DNA of 40,363 nucleotides from JBCCCJ01 sp039029315. Its GTDB lineage: Bacteria; Bacteroidota; Bacteroidia; J057. Positions 8,074 through 18,124 of the stretch are shown here, in pieces. The position numbers and the translations under genes were made by a program. The first letter of the stretch is position 1. Each line of letters opens with the position of its first letter. The stretch is taken from positions 1-40,363 of the forward strand of contig JBCCGK010000106.1 in assembly GCA_039029315.1 (NCBI GenBank), written 5' to 3'. Below the pieces are notes generated by a model. That model had not been told where the DNA came from. It was given only the letters and a program-made list of their open reading frames with translations, and made no database searches.

Positions 8074-10533
8074 ATGATGAAACTCCTCCACCTAGTATTC
8101 CTGACATTGTTCCTTCTGATGCTGTCATTCACAGCAGAAGCCCAAGAAAATCTCACACAGACAGTAAGGGGAAGCGTCGTAGATCAGGAATCGAAATTCC
8201 CACTGGTTGCCGCCAAAGTGTTTATTCTTAAAGCAGATGGTGAGGTGATTGGCAATTTGACCAATGATCGAGGCCAGTTCAGATTGGAAAATGTTCCCGT
8301 AGGCCGGCAAACGATTCAGGTCACTTACATCGGCTATACGCCAACCCAACTGGACAATGTGGTCGTCAGTTCTGGAAAGGAAGTCATTCTTCATGTCGAA
8401 CTGGAACAGTCCTCTGTAGAGTTGGAGGAGGTAGAACTTGTTGCTTCCCGCAGCGGGGAAGTCCGAAATGAAATGGCCAAAGTGAGTGCCAGACAGTTTT
8501 CGGTCGAAGAGACCAATCTGTATGCTGGAAGTCGGGGCGAACCAGCACGGATGGCCTCCAATTACGCAGGGGTACAGGGAGGAGATGATTCAAGAAATGA
8601 TATTGTGATTCGAGGAAACTCTCCTCAAGGTGTTCTCTGGCGGCTGGAAGGGATCAACATTCCGAACCCCAACCACTTTGCCATTCCCGGCACAGGAGGC
8701 GGACCTGTAACCATCCTCAACAATAAGTTTCTGGCCAATTCAGATTTTTATACCGGTGCTTTTCCCGCTGAGTTTGGCAATGGAACTGCCGGGGTATTTG
8801 ACCTACGAATGCGAAATGGCAATAATGAAAAACATGAATTCAGCGGTCAATTGGGATTTCTGGGGACAGAGTTGATGGCGGAAGGGCCTATCTCCAAAGA
8901 AAGTGGGGCCTCCTATCTGGCGATGTATCGCTATTCGACTCTGGCACTTTTCACCTTCCTCAACATCAATGTCGGCTCAGATGCGATCCCTGCCTATCAG
9001 GATGGTGCCTTCCGGCTCAATTTCCCTCTCAAAAATGGGGCATCCCTGGCGATTTGGGGCATAGGCGGCCTAAGTGATATTGATATTCTGTTGAGTGAAC
9101 AAACCGCTCCTCAAGCAGAGGGAGACCTCTACGCAGCCAATCAGGACCGCGATCAGTATTTTGGGACAAATACTGGTGTTGGAGCCATTACCTACACACA
9201 TCCGCTGAATGTCGATACCTATATCAAGGCCAGTGTCGGAATATCCAGACAATCCTCAGATACCTACCATGAGCAAATCTATCGTCACACTGAGGGAACA
9301 GGGGACAATGAAAGATTTGTGGTAGATTCCCTCCCTCCTATTCTGGATTACGAATACCAGGAGACCAAACTGTCTGCCTATGTCAAATTCAACCGTAAGC
9401 TGAGTCGAAAAGCAAGCTTGAATGTCGGTGTGAATGCTGATTGGTTACATATGAACTATATCGATTCGGTTCGGATCGTAGTCCCTCAAGAAAATAGCGT
9501 TCCTGTCCTTCAGCCCTGGCGCGTGCGCTGGAATGCTGATCAGGGAGCTGCACTCATCCAACCCTATGCACAGATCAAATACAAGCCCAGCGATCAATTC
9601 GAAATGGTCGCTGGAATCAATAGCTTGTATTGGGGCCTGAATGACAATAGCTTTTCCCCGATCGAACCACGAATAGGCATGTCTTATGATTTGGGCGGAG
9701 GACACAAGCTTGGCCTCGGTGCGGGCTTGCATTCCCAGATTCAGTCTCCCTATTTGTATTTCTACAGTGATGTGCAGGTGAACAATGATCCACAAGAGTA
9801 TAACCTGGACATGGGACTGACCAAAAGCTTCCACTCTGTCCTCTCCTATGATTGGTATCCAGCCAAGTTCATGCGCATCAAGGCCGAAGCATATTTTCAG
9901 TCCTTGTACGACATCCCTGTTGAGGCTAGATCGAGTTCCTACTCTCTCATCAATGCAGGCTCGGGATTTTCTCGCTTCTTCCCCGATACCCTGGTGAATG
10001 AGGGAACTGGCAGAAACTTTGGGGTAGAATTGACTGTTGAGCGGTTTTTCAGTGGGGGATATTACTTTCTGCTTACTGGCTCAGTGTTCGATGCCAAATA
10101 CAGAGGGAGCGACGATGTCCTGCGAAATGCCACCTTCAATGGGCAATTTGCATTCAATGCCCTGTTTGCGAAAGAATGGTCTTTCGGACAAGGGTCTGCC
10201 TTCAATCTGGGAGGAAAATTCACAACTGTTGGCGGAAGATGGCGAGGGGAGGTGGATGATGCAGAATCATTACGGCAGCTGGAGGTCGTCTACCAAAACG
10301 AGACCGTCAACACCATTCAATTTGATCCATATTTTCGATTTGATGTCAAAGCCGCTATTCGCCTCAACAGAAAGCGACTGACTCATGAACTCGCCATTGA
10401 TTTTGTCAACGTTACCAACAGAAGAAACATTCTGACTCTGACCTATGTCCCGGATCATCCTACAGGCAATCCGGTTCAGGAGGAGTATCAATTGGGGTTC
10501 CTGCCGCTTTTTTATTACAAGATAGATTTCTAA
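8074..10533 (+). CDS. TonB-dependent receptor with N-terminal carboxypeptidase-regulatory-like domain
   Basis: An outer-membrane active transporter of 819 residues. The ATG at 8074 opens a normal signal peptide (MMKLLHLVFL, cleavage after AEAQ) and lies just downstream of a consensus promoter. Residues about 28-117 form the carboxypeptidase-regulatory-like domain (GSVVDQESKFPLVAAKVFI, NDRGQFRLENVPVG). Residues about 125-260 form the plug (NDIVIRGNSPQGVLWRLEGI, YTGAFPAEFGNGTAGVFDLR). The remainder is a beta-barrel ending in a C-terminal aromatic residue (YYKIDF), as outer-membrane insertion requires. It lacks an STN domain and no SusD partner follows, so the substrate is open (siderophore, peptide, glycan or other). 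Confidence 0.92.
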   Translation: MMKLLHLVFLTLFLLMLSFTAEAQENLTQTVRGSVVDQESKFPLVAAKVFILKADGEVIGNLTNDRGQFRLENVPVGRQTIQVTYIGYTPTQLDNVVVSSGKEVILHVELEQSSVELEEVELVASRSGEVRNEMAKVSARQFSVEETNLYAGSRGEPARMASNYAGVQGGDDSRNDIVIRGNSPQGVLWRLEGINIPNPNHFAIPGTGGGPVTILNNKFLANSDFYTGAFPAEFGNGTAGVFDLRMRNGNNEKHEFSGQLGFLGTELMAEGPISKESGASYLAMYRYSTLALFTFLNINVGSDAIPAYQDGAFRLNFPLKNGASLAIWGIGGLSDIDILLSEQTAPQAEGDLYAANQDRDQYFGTNTGVGAITYTHPLNVDTYIKASVGISRQSSDTYHEQIYRHTEGTGDNERFVVDSLPPILDYEYQETKLSAYVKFNRKLSRKASLNVGVNADWLHMNYIDSVRIVVPQENSVPVLQPWRVRWNADQGAALIQPYAQIKYKPSDQFEMVAGINSLYWGLNDNSFSPIEPRIGMSYDLGGGHKLGLGAGLHSQIQSPYLYFYSDVQVNNDPQEYNLDMGLTKSFHSVLSYDWYPAKFMRIKAEAYFQSLYDIPVEARSSSYSLINAGSGFSRFFPDTLVNEGTGRNFGVELTVERFFSGGYYFLLTGSVFDAKYRGSDDVLRNATFNGQFAFNALFAKEWSFGQGSAFNLGGKFTTVGGRWRGEVDDAESLRQLEVVYQNETVNTIQFDPYFRFDVKAAIRLNRKRLTHELAIDFVNVTNRRNILTLTYVPDHPTGNPVQEEYQLGFLPLFYYKIDF

Positions 10534-10537
10534 GCCT

Positions 10538-11098
10538 ATGCCGACCTATATTGCTCTCCTCCGTGGCATCAATGTCAGCGGTCAGAAAAAAATCAAAATG
10601 GCGGATCTCAGGGCACATCTTGCAGAATTGCCTATCCGGCATATCCAAACCTATATCCAGAGTGGCAACATCATCTTTGAGCATGAGAATACGGATCCGG
10701 GCATATTGGAGCGCTTGATTCATGACAAGATTGCGGAAAAATATGGGTATGATGTCCCAGTCCTGGTAAAAACAGCAGAAGATCTGAATCGCGTCCTGCA
10801 GAACAACCCATTCCAGGAGGAATCTGAGTCAGGCCCTAAACGGGTATACTTTACCTTCCTGGCTTCGGAACCCGATGAAGCTCGCATCGCCAAACTATCT
10901 GAGGTAGACTATCAACCCGAAAAATATGTTCTGGAGGGAAAGGACATTTACTTTTTTTCTCCCAGTGGATATGGAAGAGCCAGGATGAGCAACAACTTCT
11001 TTGAAAACAAGCTCAAAGTTCGGGCAACGACACGCAACTGGAAAACCACACAAGTGCTGTACAAGATGGCCATGGCCGCTACAAAGTCTGATGATTGA
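10538..11098 (+). CDS. DUF1697 domain-containing protein
   Basis: A soluble protein of 186 residues starting 4 bp after the receptor stop, so probably co-transcribed with it. The family signatures are YIALLRGINVSG (4-15), YIQSGNIIFE (about 39-48) and RATTRNWKTTQVLYKMA near the C-terminus. No catalytic role is established for the family as far as I know. Linkage to the receptor is unlikely to define its function. Confidence 0.9.
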   Translation: MPTYIALLRGINVSGQKKIKMADLRAHLAELPIRHIQTYIQSGNIIFEHENTDPGILERLIHDKIAEKYGYDVPVLVKTAEDLNRVLQNNPFQEESESGPKRVYFTFLASEPDEARIAKLSEVDYQPEKYVLEGKDIYFFSPSGYGRARMSNNFFENKLKVRATTRNWKTTQVLYKMAMAATKSDD

Positions 11099-11712
11099 GC
11101 ATTGTTCCTGTTTCTGATAGGTGGCTGTTTCCTGAAAACTTTCGAAGACTTTCCCCCTTAGCAAGGCCAAATATTTTTCATGTACCAGACAGGAAGGTTC
11201 TCATATGAAGCAGCTTGATCCGTCATTTTTCGGTTGACCATTCACGCCTTCGCTTTTTCTGGCACTGCTGGCCCAAAAAGGGAAAAATTGGGATCGATAT
11301 TTACAGTTTGTCCAGCTAGATGTACAAGATTTGATGAAAAGTGAAAGACCATTTTTTCACTTTATTAATTTTTTTAAAAAAATTTCGAAAATCCTACATG
11401 TCCGAAAACTGAAAAGAATGAGCCAAAATCGGCCATTCAAACAAAAAAAATGGCTACTCAACCCAATAAAATCAAAACTTATTCTTGAAAGTATTAAATT
11501 GGGAATGTTTTTTGATTGAAACTGTAACATATTTGAGTACCTACATCATCTGTTTCTTACATTAACCCAATTCTTCCTACTTTGGTAATTCCATCCAAAA
11601 TAGGATGTAAGGTTTTTATTTGAATATGGCTCGTTTCAATCACTTACAATCTGCTTTTGCTTTGATTAGATTTTTACACTGTATTTCTGTAAGCTCTTAC
11701 TGGGAAAAAATT
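11099..11712. other. AT-rich intergenic region with palindromes
   Basis: A gap of 614 bp. It holds a 9-bp inverted repeat, AAAGTGAAA (11338-11346) with TTTCACTTT (11355-11363). An 18-bp perfect A/T palindrome (11367-11384) follows 3 bp later. An open frame at 11331-11519 is lysine-rich, AT-driven and matches nothing known, so it is not called. TTG-started frame extending the next gene upstream to 11620 is also not accepted. Confidence 0.5.
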
Positions 11713-14700
11713 ATGAAAAGGTTTTTATTCCTATTTCTATGTATCGCTTCCTCTTTTTCTCTTTTTGCACAACCATCTGGATTCAGTGACCAAAGTTATG
11801 TTGGTGCATTGAATTTGGCATTAGGTGTTACATTCGATGATAATGGCACCATGTATATGTGGGAAAAAGAAGGAAAAGTCTGGATCGTTAATGGTGGGGT
11901 AAAATCCGCCACTCCGCTGATTGACATCTCCGAGGAGGTGGGTAATTGGCGTGATTATGGTTTATTGGGTGTTGCACTTGATCCTAGCTTTTTGACAAAT
12001 GGCTATATCTATCTTCTTTATGTTGTGGATAGGCACCATTTGCTGTATCATGGCACAGGCTCATATGTCAGTACTGCCAATGAATACTACAATGCGACCA
12101 TTGGGCGTGTAACCAGATATACAGCCGAATCTTCCACTGGCTTCACCACTGTGGATTATTCTTCGAGAATGATCCTATTGGGCGAGACCATAGATACGGG
12201 GATTCCGATTCTTCACCAATCACATGGAGTAGGGACCATTTTGTTTGGGGAAGATGAAACCCTACTCATCTCTTGTGGAGATGGTGCAAGTTATTTCGGA
12301 ACAGATGTAGGAGGAGCTGCACACGGAACCTTTACAGCACAAGGGCTAGTAGATGGCATTATTTCTTCCAATGAAGATGTTGGTTCATTCCGATCTCAAT
12401 CATTTGAGTCTCATAATGGCAAAATTCTCCGCCTCGACAAGGCAACAGGAGATGGGTTGCCAAGTAATCCATTTTACGATGCAGCCAATCCACGCTCTCC
12501 CAGATCCAGAACTTGGGGAATGGGCCTCCGGAATCCTGCCCGTATGGCACTAAAGCCAGGAACAGGTAGCCCTACATCAGGAGACGCCAACCCTGGCACC
12601 CTGCTTGTTGGAGATGTAGGATGGACCGATTGGGAGGAGTTGAATGTTGTCACCACAGGAGGGATGAACTTTGGTTGGCCTGTCTTTGAAGGAGTCAATG
12701 AAAACACCAATTATGACGCAGCAGATACCGAAGATCCTTCTGTAAGCACTCCTGGCGGATGCGGACAGACCCATTATCAATTCGATCAATTGGTGAAGAC
12801 TTGGGAAGGCAGCGCGCCTAGCTATCCAGATCCATGCGGGGGAGGCAATATTGATCCGAACAGCTATACCTTAACCATTCACTATCGACCAACCTTCACC
12901 TGGCAGCATGATGGTAGCGAAACCTATGCTACAGAGCTAGATGGTACCTTTCACTCTCTTGGGGATGTTTCCAGCCCAGTCAGTGGGACTATTTTTGCCG
13001 GAAATGCTTCTATTGGTGGTGTCTGGTATAACGGGACTGATTTCCCTGCTCAATATCAGGATGCATATTTTCACGGAGATTACGGCCAGAAATGGATCAA
13101 GGTATTCAAATTTGATTCAGATATGGAGCCTTTGTCTGTAGAAGACTTTGACACCAATATCGGCCGAGTCATTGGTCTGGCTTATCATCCTACCCAGAGT
13201 GAATTGTTCTACATCAAATATGGAAATGAAGTCAGAAAATATACTTACTCTCCTTCTGGCAATCAAGCGCCAGAGGCGGAGGCTACTTCAGATGTTTATT
13301 ACTCAGCGACAAATAGCCTGACAGTTAATTTTGATGCTTCTGGTTCTTCAGATCCCAATGGTGATGGCCTCACCTATACCTGGGATTTTGGAGACACCAA
13401 TTCTGGAAGTGGTGCCACCCCTACCCACAATTATAGTGTGGTTGGAAGTTCACCTACCAAGTATACGGCGACCGTTACGGTATCGGATGGTTCTCTGACC
13501 GATCAGGCCAGCATCATTATCTACCTAAACAATACGCCTCCAGTCATTAGTTCCACCAGTATTGACAGCAAGGATTTTTACTCAGTGATAGAGGATGAAA
13601 CCGCTACGCTATCTGCGGTTGCGACAGATGATACACCAGGAGCATTGACTTATGCCTGGCAGACCGTTCTCCACCACGATAATCATACCCACCCTGAGCC
13701 GATCGATTATAACAATCCTACAACAACGCTTATCTCTGCGATTGGGTGTGATGGGCCAACATATTTTTACCGAATTCATCTGACAGTAACTGATGTAGAA
13801 GGCTTGAGCACTTCCTTCATGAAGGAAATCCAACCTACCTGCGCACCTTTGACTGAAGATGATGAAGGCACTTATGTCTTGGGCGAAACACTCAAACTAA
13901 CTGTCCTGGACAACGACTATTCTATTGATGCAATCGACAAGTCTTCTTTTGTCTTCAAGCAACTTCCTGATCATGGCGCAGCCAGTTACAATTCCACTAC
14001 TGGAGAAGTAACCTATGTTCAGAATGGGACAGACGAACTGGTGGATACCATTATCTACCGCATCAGCGATGTAGATGGCGATACTTCACGTTGGACCAAA
14101 GTTTGCCTGAACTGGCTTGGCCGCCCTACCGTGGAGATTATTAGTCCCAAAACAGGAACATCAGTAGATGACAAGGCCGTGAAGCTGATCTATAGTGTAT
14201 CTGGAGATACCACACAAATTGGTGGCATTCGATTCCAGATCGACAGTGATCCTCCAGAAGACGAAGCGAATCCCTCAGGAGAAAAAGTCTTCTTTGACAT
14301 TGGCACAGGGTCCAAAACGATCACAGCTACCTTACTGGATCTGTCCAACACCCCTCACGTCTATTCTGAATCAACTGATAATACTACAGTTACTGCCAGA
14401 ATCATTGGTGCAGATATCAAACTACTGACAGGCGTAGCCACAAACATTGGCAACTCCTGGTCGACCATTACACTTGATTCCTCCTATACCAATATGGTTG
14501 TGATTGCAACCCCTGTATTGGCGAGCACTTCTGATCTGCCTGCTGTTACCAGGATTCGAAATGCCTCAGGTAATTCCTTCGAATTGATGGTCCAGAATCC
14601 CAGTGGTACAGCTCTTTCGGGCTATACAGTTCACTACCTGGTAGTAGAAGAAGGGATCTATACCGAAGCAGCGGATGGCATCACGATGGAGGCTCACCTG

Positions 14701-15837
14701 GTCAATTCCTCCAAAACTGCGGCTTCCACCAGCAGTTGGAATGGCAATAAAGAAAATAGAGGCTATGACAACTATTATGTAAGTCCAGTTGTGATGGCCC
14801 AGGTGATGACCTACAATGACACAGATTGGTCTGTGGCATGGGCTTCCAGCAATGATATTGCGGTGGCGCCTTTCGACCAGAAATTGTTTGTGGGCAAGCA
14901 TGTTGGTAGCGATTCAGACAATACTCGCTCAGATGAGACCATCGGATACATTGTTTTCACCGCTGGTAGTTATGTCGTTCGCGCCCGTCCATTTACAGTT
15001 GGGCTAGGGTACGAAGGAATCCAGGGAGTAGATGACAATGCCAGTGGATATACTTATAATCTACTGGATCTGGAAGAGCCTCTTTATGGGATGGCAACTG
15101 CTGCCGGAATGAATGATGAAGATGGTGGTTGGCCAGTATTCATTGGCAATGACCCATTAAGCCCTACTTCTCTGACTCTGGCGATTGATGAAGATCAAAT
15201 TGGAGATACAGAAAGAAGTCATGAAAGTGAGCAAGTTGCTTTCTTTGTCTTCGATAGCTTGTTGATACAAGCGACTCCATCATTCCCCGTAGAATGGTTA
15301 GACTTCGAAGCAACTCCGATAGATTCCAAAGTCCGTTTGGATTGGTCTACAGCTTCTGAGAACAACAATGATTTCTTCACAATCGAACGCTCCAAGGATG
15401 GATTGATTTTTGAGTCCCTGTTTCAGGTCGCATCTGCTGGCAACAGCCAATCCATCCAATCCTATCAAGGATTTGATGAGAATCCATTGCCAGGAAGAGC
15501 TTTCTATCGACTTCAGCAGACTGACTTTGATGGAACATTTTCCTACTCCAATGTGATTGAAGTATATTTTGATGGAACTCCATTCCTGGTATATCCCAAT
15601 CCTGTGCACAGTACAGAAAGCTTGAATTTGGAACTCCATCTTGACAAGAGCCAGGAAGTACAGATTCAGATGTTCAATCTGACTGGACAATCCGTGATCG
15701 ACCAGAGAGTTTCTCTCCAACAAAAGGATGAGTTAGTTACTCTCCCGCTCACAGACCTGCCTGCTGGAACCTATTTTGTATACGTAAAGACAACGCGCAA
15801 GCGGTATATGAAAAAGGTTTTGGTTAACCCTAAGTAA
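11713..15837 (+). CDS. Secreted sugar-dehydrogenase-like mosaic protein with PKD and T9SS sorting domains
   Basis: A 1374-residue exported protein. The ATG at 11713 gives a clean signal peptide ending SLFAQ. Residues about 25-510 resemble the glucose/sorbosone dehydrogenase beta-propeller (PQQ-dependent family): LALGVTFDDNGTMYM, DYGLLGVALDP, QSHGVGTILFG, WGMGLRNPARMAL, GDVGWTDWEELN. Residues about 517-609 are a PKD domain (DASGSSDPNGDGLTYTWDFG). A beta-domain with a His-rich motif (LHHDNHTHPEP) follows at 610-711. Cadherin/Ig-like segments cover 711-896, and an uncharacterised beta-rich region 897-1182. A fibronectin-like module (about 1190-1285) precedes a type A T9SS sorting domain (about 1290-1374, YPNP, LPAGTYFVYV, KKVLV). 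It is probably a surface or released enzyme acting on sugars or polyols; the substrate is not readable. A strong terminator follows. Confidence 0.87.
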   Translation: MKRFLFLFLCIASSFSLFAQPSGFSDQSYVGALNLALGVTFDDNGTMYMWEKEGKVWIVNGGVKSATPLIDISEEVGNWRDYGLLGVALDPSFLTNGYIYLLYVVDRHHLLYHGTGSYVSTANEYYNATIGRVTRYTAESSTGFTTVDYSSRMILLGETIDTGIPILHQSHGVGTILFGEDETLLISCGDGASYFGTDVGGAAHGTFTAQGLVDGIISSNEDVGSFRSQSFESHNGKILRLDKATGDGLPSNPFYDAANPRSPRSRTWGMGLRNPARMALKPGTGSPTSGDANPGTLLVGDVGWTDWEELNVVTTGGMNFGWPVFEGVNENTNYDAADTEDPSVSTPGGCGQTHYQFDQLVKTWEGSAPSYPDPCGGGNIDPNSYTLTIHYRPTFTWQHDGSETYATELDGTFHSLGDVSSPVSGTIFAGNASIGGVWYNGTDFPAQYQDAYFHGDYGQKWIKVFKFDSDMEPLSVEDFDTNIGRVIGLAYHPTQSELFYIKYGNEVRKYTYSPSGNQAPEAEATSDVYYSATNSLTVNFDASGSSDPNGDGLTYTWDFGDTNSGSGATPTHNYSVVGSSPTKYTATVTVSDGSLTDQASIIIYLNNTPPVISSTSIDSKDFYSVIEDETATLSAVATDDTPGALTYAWQTVLHHDNHTHPEPIDYNNPTTTLISAIGCDGPTYFYRIHLTVTDVEGLSTSFMKEIQPTCAPLTEDDEGTYVLGETLKLTVLDNDYSIDAIDKSSFVFKQLPDHGAASYNSTTGEVTYVQNGTDELVDTIIYRISDVDGDTSRWTKVCLNWLGRPTVEIISPKTGTSVDDKAVKLIYSVSGDTTQIGGIRFQIDSDPPEDEANPSGEKVFFDIGTGSKTITATLLDLSNTPHVYSESTDNTTVTARIIGADIKLLTGVATNIGNSWSTITLDSSYTNMVVIATPVLASTSDLPAVTRIRNASGNSFELMVQNPSGTALSGYTVHYLVVEEGIYTEAADGITMEAHLVNSSKTAASTSSWNGNKENRGYDNYYVSPVVMAQVMTYNDTDWSVAWASSNDIAVAPFDQKLFVGKHVGSDSDNTRSDETIGYIVFTAGSYVVRARPFTVGLGYEGIQGVDDNASGYTYNLLDLEEPLYGMATAAGMNDEDGGWPVFIGNDPLSPTSLTLAIDEDQIGDTERSHESEQVAFFVFDSLLIQATPSFPVEWLDFEATPIDSKVRLDWSTASENNNDFFTIERSKDGLIFESLFQVASAGNSQSIQSYQGFDENPLPGRAFYRLQQTDFDGTFSYSNVIEVYFDGTPFLVYPNPVHSTESLNLELHLDKSQEVQIQMFNLTGQSVIDQRVSLQQKDELVTLPLTDLPAGTYFVYVKTTRKRYMKKVLVNPK

Positions 15838-15862
15838 GAAGCAGAACGGAAATACAGAAAGG

Positions 15863-15895
15863 AAGGGTCCCACAGTTGTGGGACCCTTGTGTTTT
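15863..15895 (+). terminator. Intrinsic terminator
   Basis: A perfect 12-bp inverted repeat, AAGGGTCCCACA (15863-15874) with TGTGGGACCCTT (15877-15888), followed by GTGTTTTTC. It sits 26 bp after the stop of the secreted dehydrogenase-like gene and is the clearest rho-independent terminator in the window. Confidence 0.88.
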
Positions 15896-15913
15896 TCTTT
15901 CATGCCTTAATGT

Positions 15914-15960
15914 GAGACTGTTTGAAAATCTATCACTTATTTTTTGTATGCGTCTTTTTG
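15914..15960 (+). repeat. Dispersed repeat R1, copy C (5' half)
   Basis: GAGACTGTTTGAAAATCT through CACTTATTTTTTGTATGCGTC matches the other R1 copies, then similarity stops at about 15960. Like copy B it lies between convergent genes, here just after an intrinsic terminator. Confidence 0.72.
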
Positions 15961-16046
15961 CAGGTACGGATTCTAGCTATTGAGGAAACAACCTGGGCAA
16001 AAATGAATCCATCGGTTGTATCTGCGTTCTCGAAAAGGCTTTGTCT

Positions 16047-17981
16047 TTATTTTTTCCTTTTTCTTTTTCGGCCCTTCACCTTATATGAATTGTCTCTTCG
16101 GTTGGAATCCGGGATATAACTTGCTCCAAGGACCATGCCTGTAATTTTTCCAGGGAATTTTCGCTTAATTGTCAACACCTCATTTCCCTCTTTCCAGATT
16201 TCGGCCGTATAGTAGATAATTTCTTCTGTCCCATCCTCAAAAGAAATCTTCAAATGTACAGGAACAGGCATATTACCCACACGCTTGATCGCGATCTCTG
16301 CCTTGTTCTTTTTCAGTTTGCCAACATCCAGTTTCAAATCCGGTTTCCCTGCCTCAAAAAACCATTTTTTCCAATACCAGGACAGGGATTCTCCTGCAAC
16401 CTCATCGAAGGTATGAAAGAAATCATAGGGAAGTGGATGCTTGCCATGCCAACGACTCATATAGGTCCGCAGCGCAAGCGTGAACAAAGAATCCCCCATC
16501 ATATCCTGAAGAAGATAATAAGCAGAGGCAGGATGAAAATAGGCTGCGATATAATAAGGCATCCCGGACATCTCTACAGAAGGAGTCATGAGTGGTTTGA
16601 GATTACCAAATCTGGCAAAACTCACCATCCCAATGACGTTCTCCGCCATGGGTGATTTTGCATATCCTTTTTTCTTCATCAGATCCAGAGGAAAAAACTG
16701 TGCCCAGCCCTCATCCATCCAGGCAAATCTGCGTTCATTGATCCCCATATAAAAAGGAAAGTAGGTATGCGCAATTTCGTGATAGGTAAGACTGAAGGCT
16801 GATCCGAGACTGAAGGAAGACCCATCATTTACGATCATAGGAAACTCCATTCCGCCACCACCTGTCTCCCCATTGAAGACTGTCATCTTGGGATAGGGAT
16901 AAGGGATTCCAGGAAGCCCAAAAGAAAGGTCTTCCACAATCTCCCTGGCAAAGCCTGCAATATGGTAGAAATCCTCTGCTCCGGGCTGATAACATGCATC
17001 GGTCAATACCCTGCGTCCTGTCTCACTCACCCGCGCACTTGAAGCATCCCAGTAATAATAATCCGCAATTGCAAAAGCAAAATCAGGCACATAAGAGGCT
17101 CGGTATTTCCAGGTATTCTGTCCATTCCGATAGGTGATCTCCGCGCCTGATTCGTAATCTTCCTTCCCAACAATGCGAACCACCGTATCAGAGACCATCG
17201 CATCCTGATAGCGCTTCAAATAGGTGGGTGTATATAGTTTTTCCGGATTGAGAAGTTCGCCCGTAGACCAAAGCAGAAAACTGTCCGGGACAGTGATTTC
17301 AACATCAAAATCGCCAAAATCATTGTAGAATTCATGCTGGCCCGTATGGTCGAAGAGGTCCCAGCCAAATACATCATCATACACGGACATTTGTGGGTAC
17401 CAATAGGCCACGAAATAGGAATACTCTCCATATTTGCCGTAGCGATTGGCCACACCATTGGGCATGGTAAAGGACCAATGAATCGTCAATTTTATAGATG
17501 ATTGCGGAGGCATGGGAGTTTCGAGATCGATAAACATATTTGTGCCAGAGCGAGAGACTGGTGACCAATCTGCATACAAGGCCAGTGTATCTGCATTCAG
17601 AATCACCTCCTGTATGTCTACCCCATCTGTCAGCTCGTTTTTTGACAAGCGATAATCTCCATCAAAATCCTTCCGCAAGCGATCCTGATATAAGCGCAAC
17701 ACCAGTTGGGTCAGAGAGTCTGGACTATTGTTCTGATAGACAATCGTTTCTTTTCCAACCAGTAAGCGAGAGACAGGATCGAAGGTTGCGCGAATGGAAT
17801 AATCAGATCTGTTTTGGAAATATGCAGGTCCCGGCTCTCCATTCCAACTTCTGGTTTTGGCCTCATATGCATGGGCAATTTCCTGATCCATGGGCAGCAC
17901 ATCTTCTTGCCCAAGTACACAATTTGTTCCCAAGAGCAGCAGCCCAACAATCCATTTTGTTGCTCGGAATATTTTAGGCAT
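16047..17981 (-). CDS. M1 family metallopeptidase (aminopeptidase N-like)
   Basis: A 644-residue exported zinc peptidase. The N-terminal signal peptide ends near LGQ. Residues about 60-270 form the N-terminal beta domain typical of M1. The substrate-recognition motif GGGGMEF is at 374-380. The zinc site is HEIAH (401-405) with Glu424 in DEGW, the expected HExxH-18-E spacing. Length is shorter than the roughly 870 residues of E. coli PepN, so the C-terminal arch domain is absent or reduced. The last residues are strongly basic (KGRKRKRKK). No T9SS sorting domain is seen, so it is probably periplasmic. It is convergent with the preceding gene and divergent from the CHAT pair. Confidence 0.92.
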   Translation of the reverse strand: MPKIFRATKWIVGLLLLGTNCVLGQEDVLPMDQEIAHAYEAKTRSWNGEPGPAYFQNRSDYSIRATFDPVSRLLVGKETIVYQNNSPDSLTQLVLRLYQDRLRKDFDGDYRLSKNELTDGVDIQEVILNADTLALYADWSPVSRSGTNMFIDLETPMPPQSSIKLTIHWSFTMPNGVANRYGKYGEYSYFVAYWYPQMSVYDDVFGWDLFDHTGQHEFYNDFGDFDVEITVPDSFLLWSTGELLNPEKLYTPTYLKRYQDAMVSDTVVRIVGKEDYESGAEITYRNGQNTWKYRASYVPDFAFAIADYYYWDASSARVSETGRRVLTDACYQPGAEDFYHIAGFAREIVEDLSFGLPGIPYPYPKMTVFNGETGGGGMEFPMIVNDGSSFSLGSAFSLTYHEIAHTYFPFYMGINERRFAWMDEGWAQFFPLDLMKKKGYAKSPMAENVIGMVSFARFGNLKPLMTPSVEMSGMPYYIAAYFHPASAYYLLQDMMGDSLFTLALRTYMSRWHGKHPLPYDFFHTFDEVAGESLSWYWKKWFFEAGKPDLKLDVGKLKKNKAEIAIKRVGNMPVPVHLKISFEDGTEEIIYYTAEIWKEGNEVLTIKRKFPGKITGMVLGASYIPDSNRRDNSYKVKGRKRKRKK

Positions 17982-18124
17982 GATTTTCGATTGATTTTAG
18001 ACGAAAATACACAAACAAGCTCAGATAGTTCTGAGAAAGATTGCAAATAAAGGCTTTTTTTGGGATATATGGCGTACGCTTCTTGTGCGCTAAAGGAGAA
18101 AAGCAACAATTGCCGAAACAGAAT

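Noticed and set aside
11331..11519. 62-residue lysine-rich ORF
   Set aside because: Explained by AT-rich sequence and palindromes; no homology recognised and no promoter.
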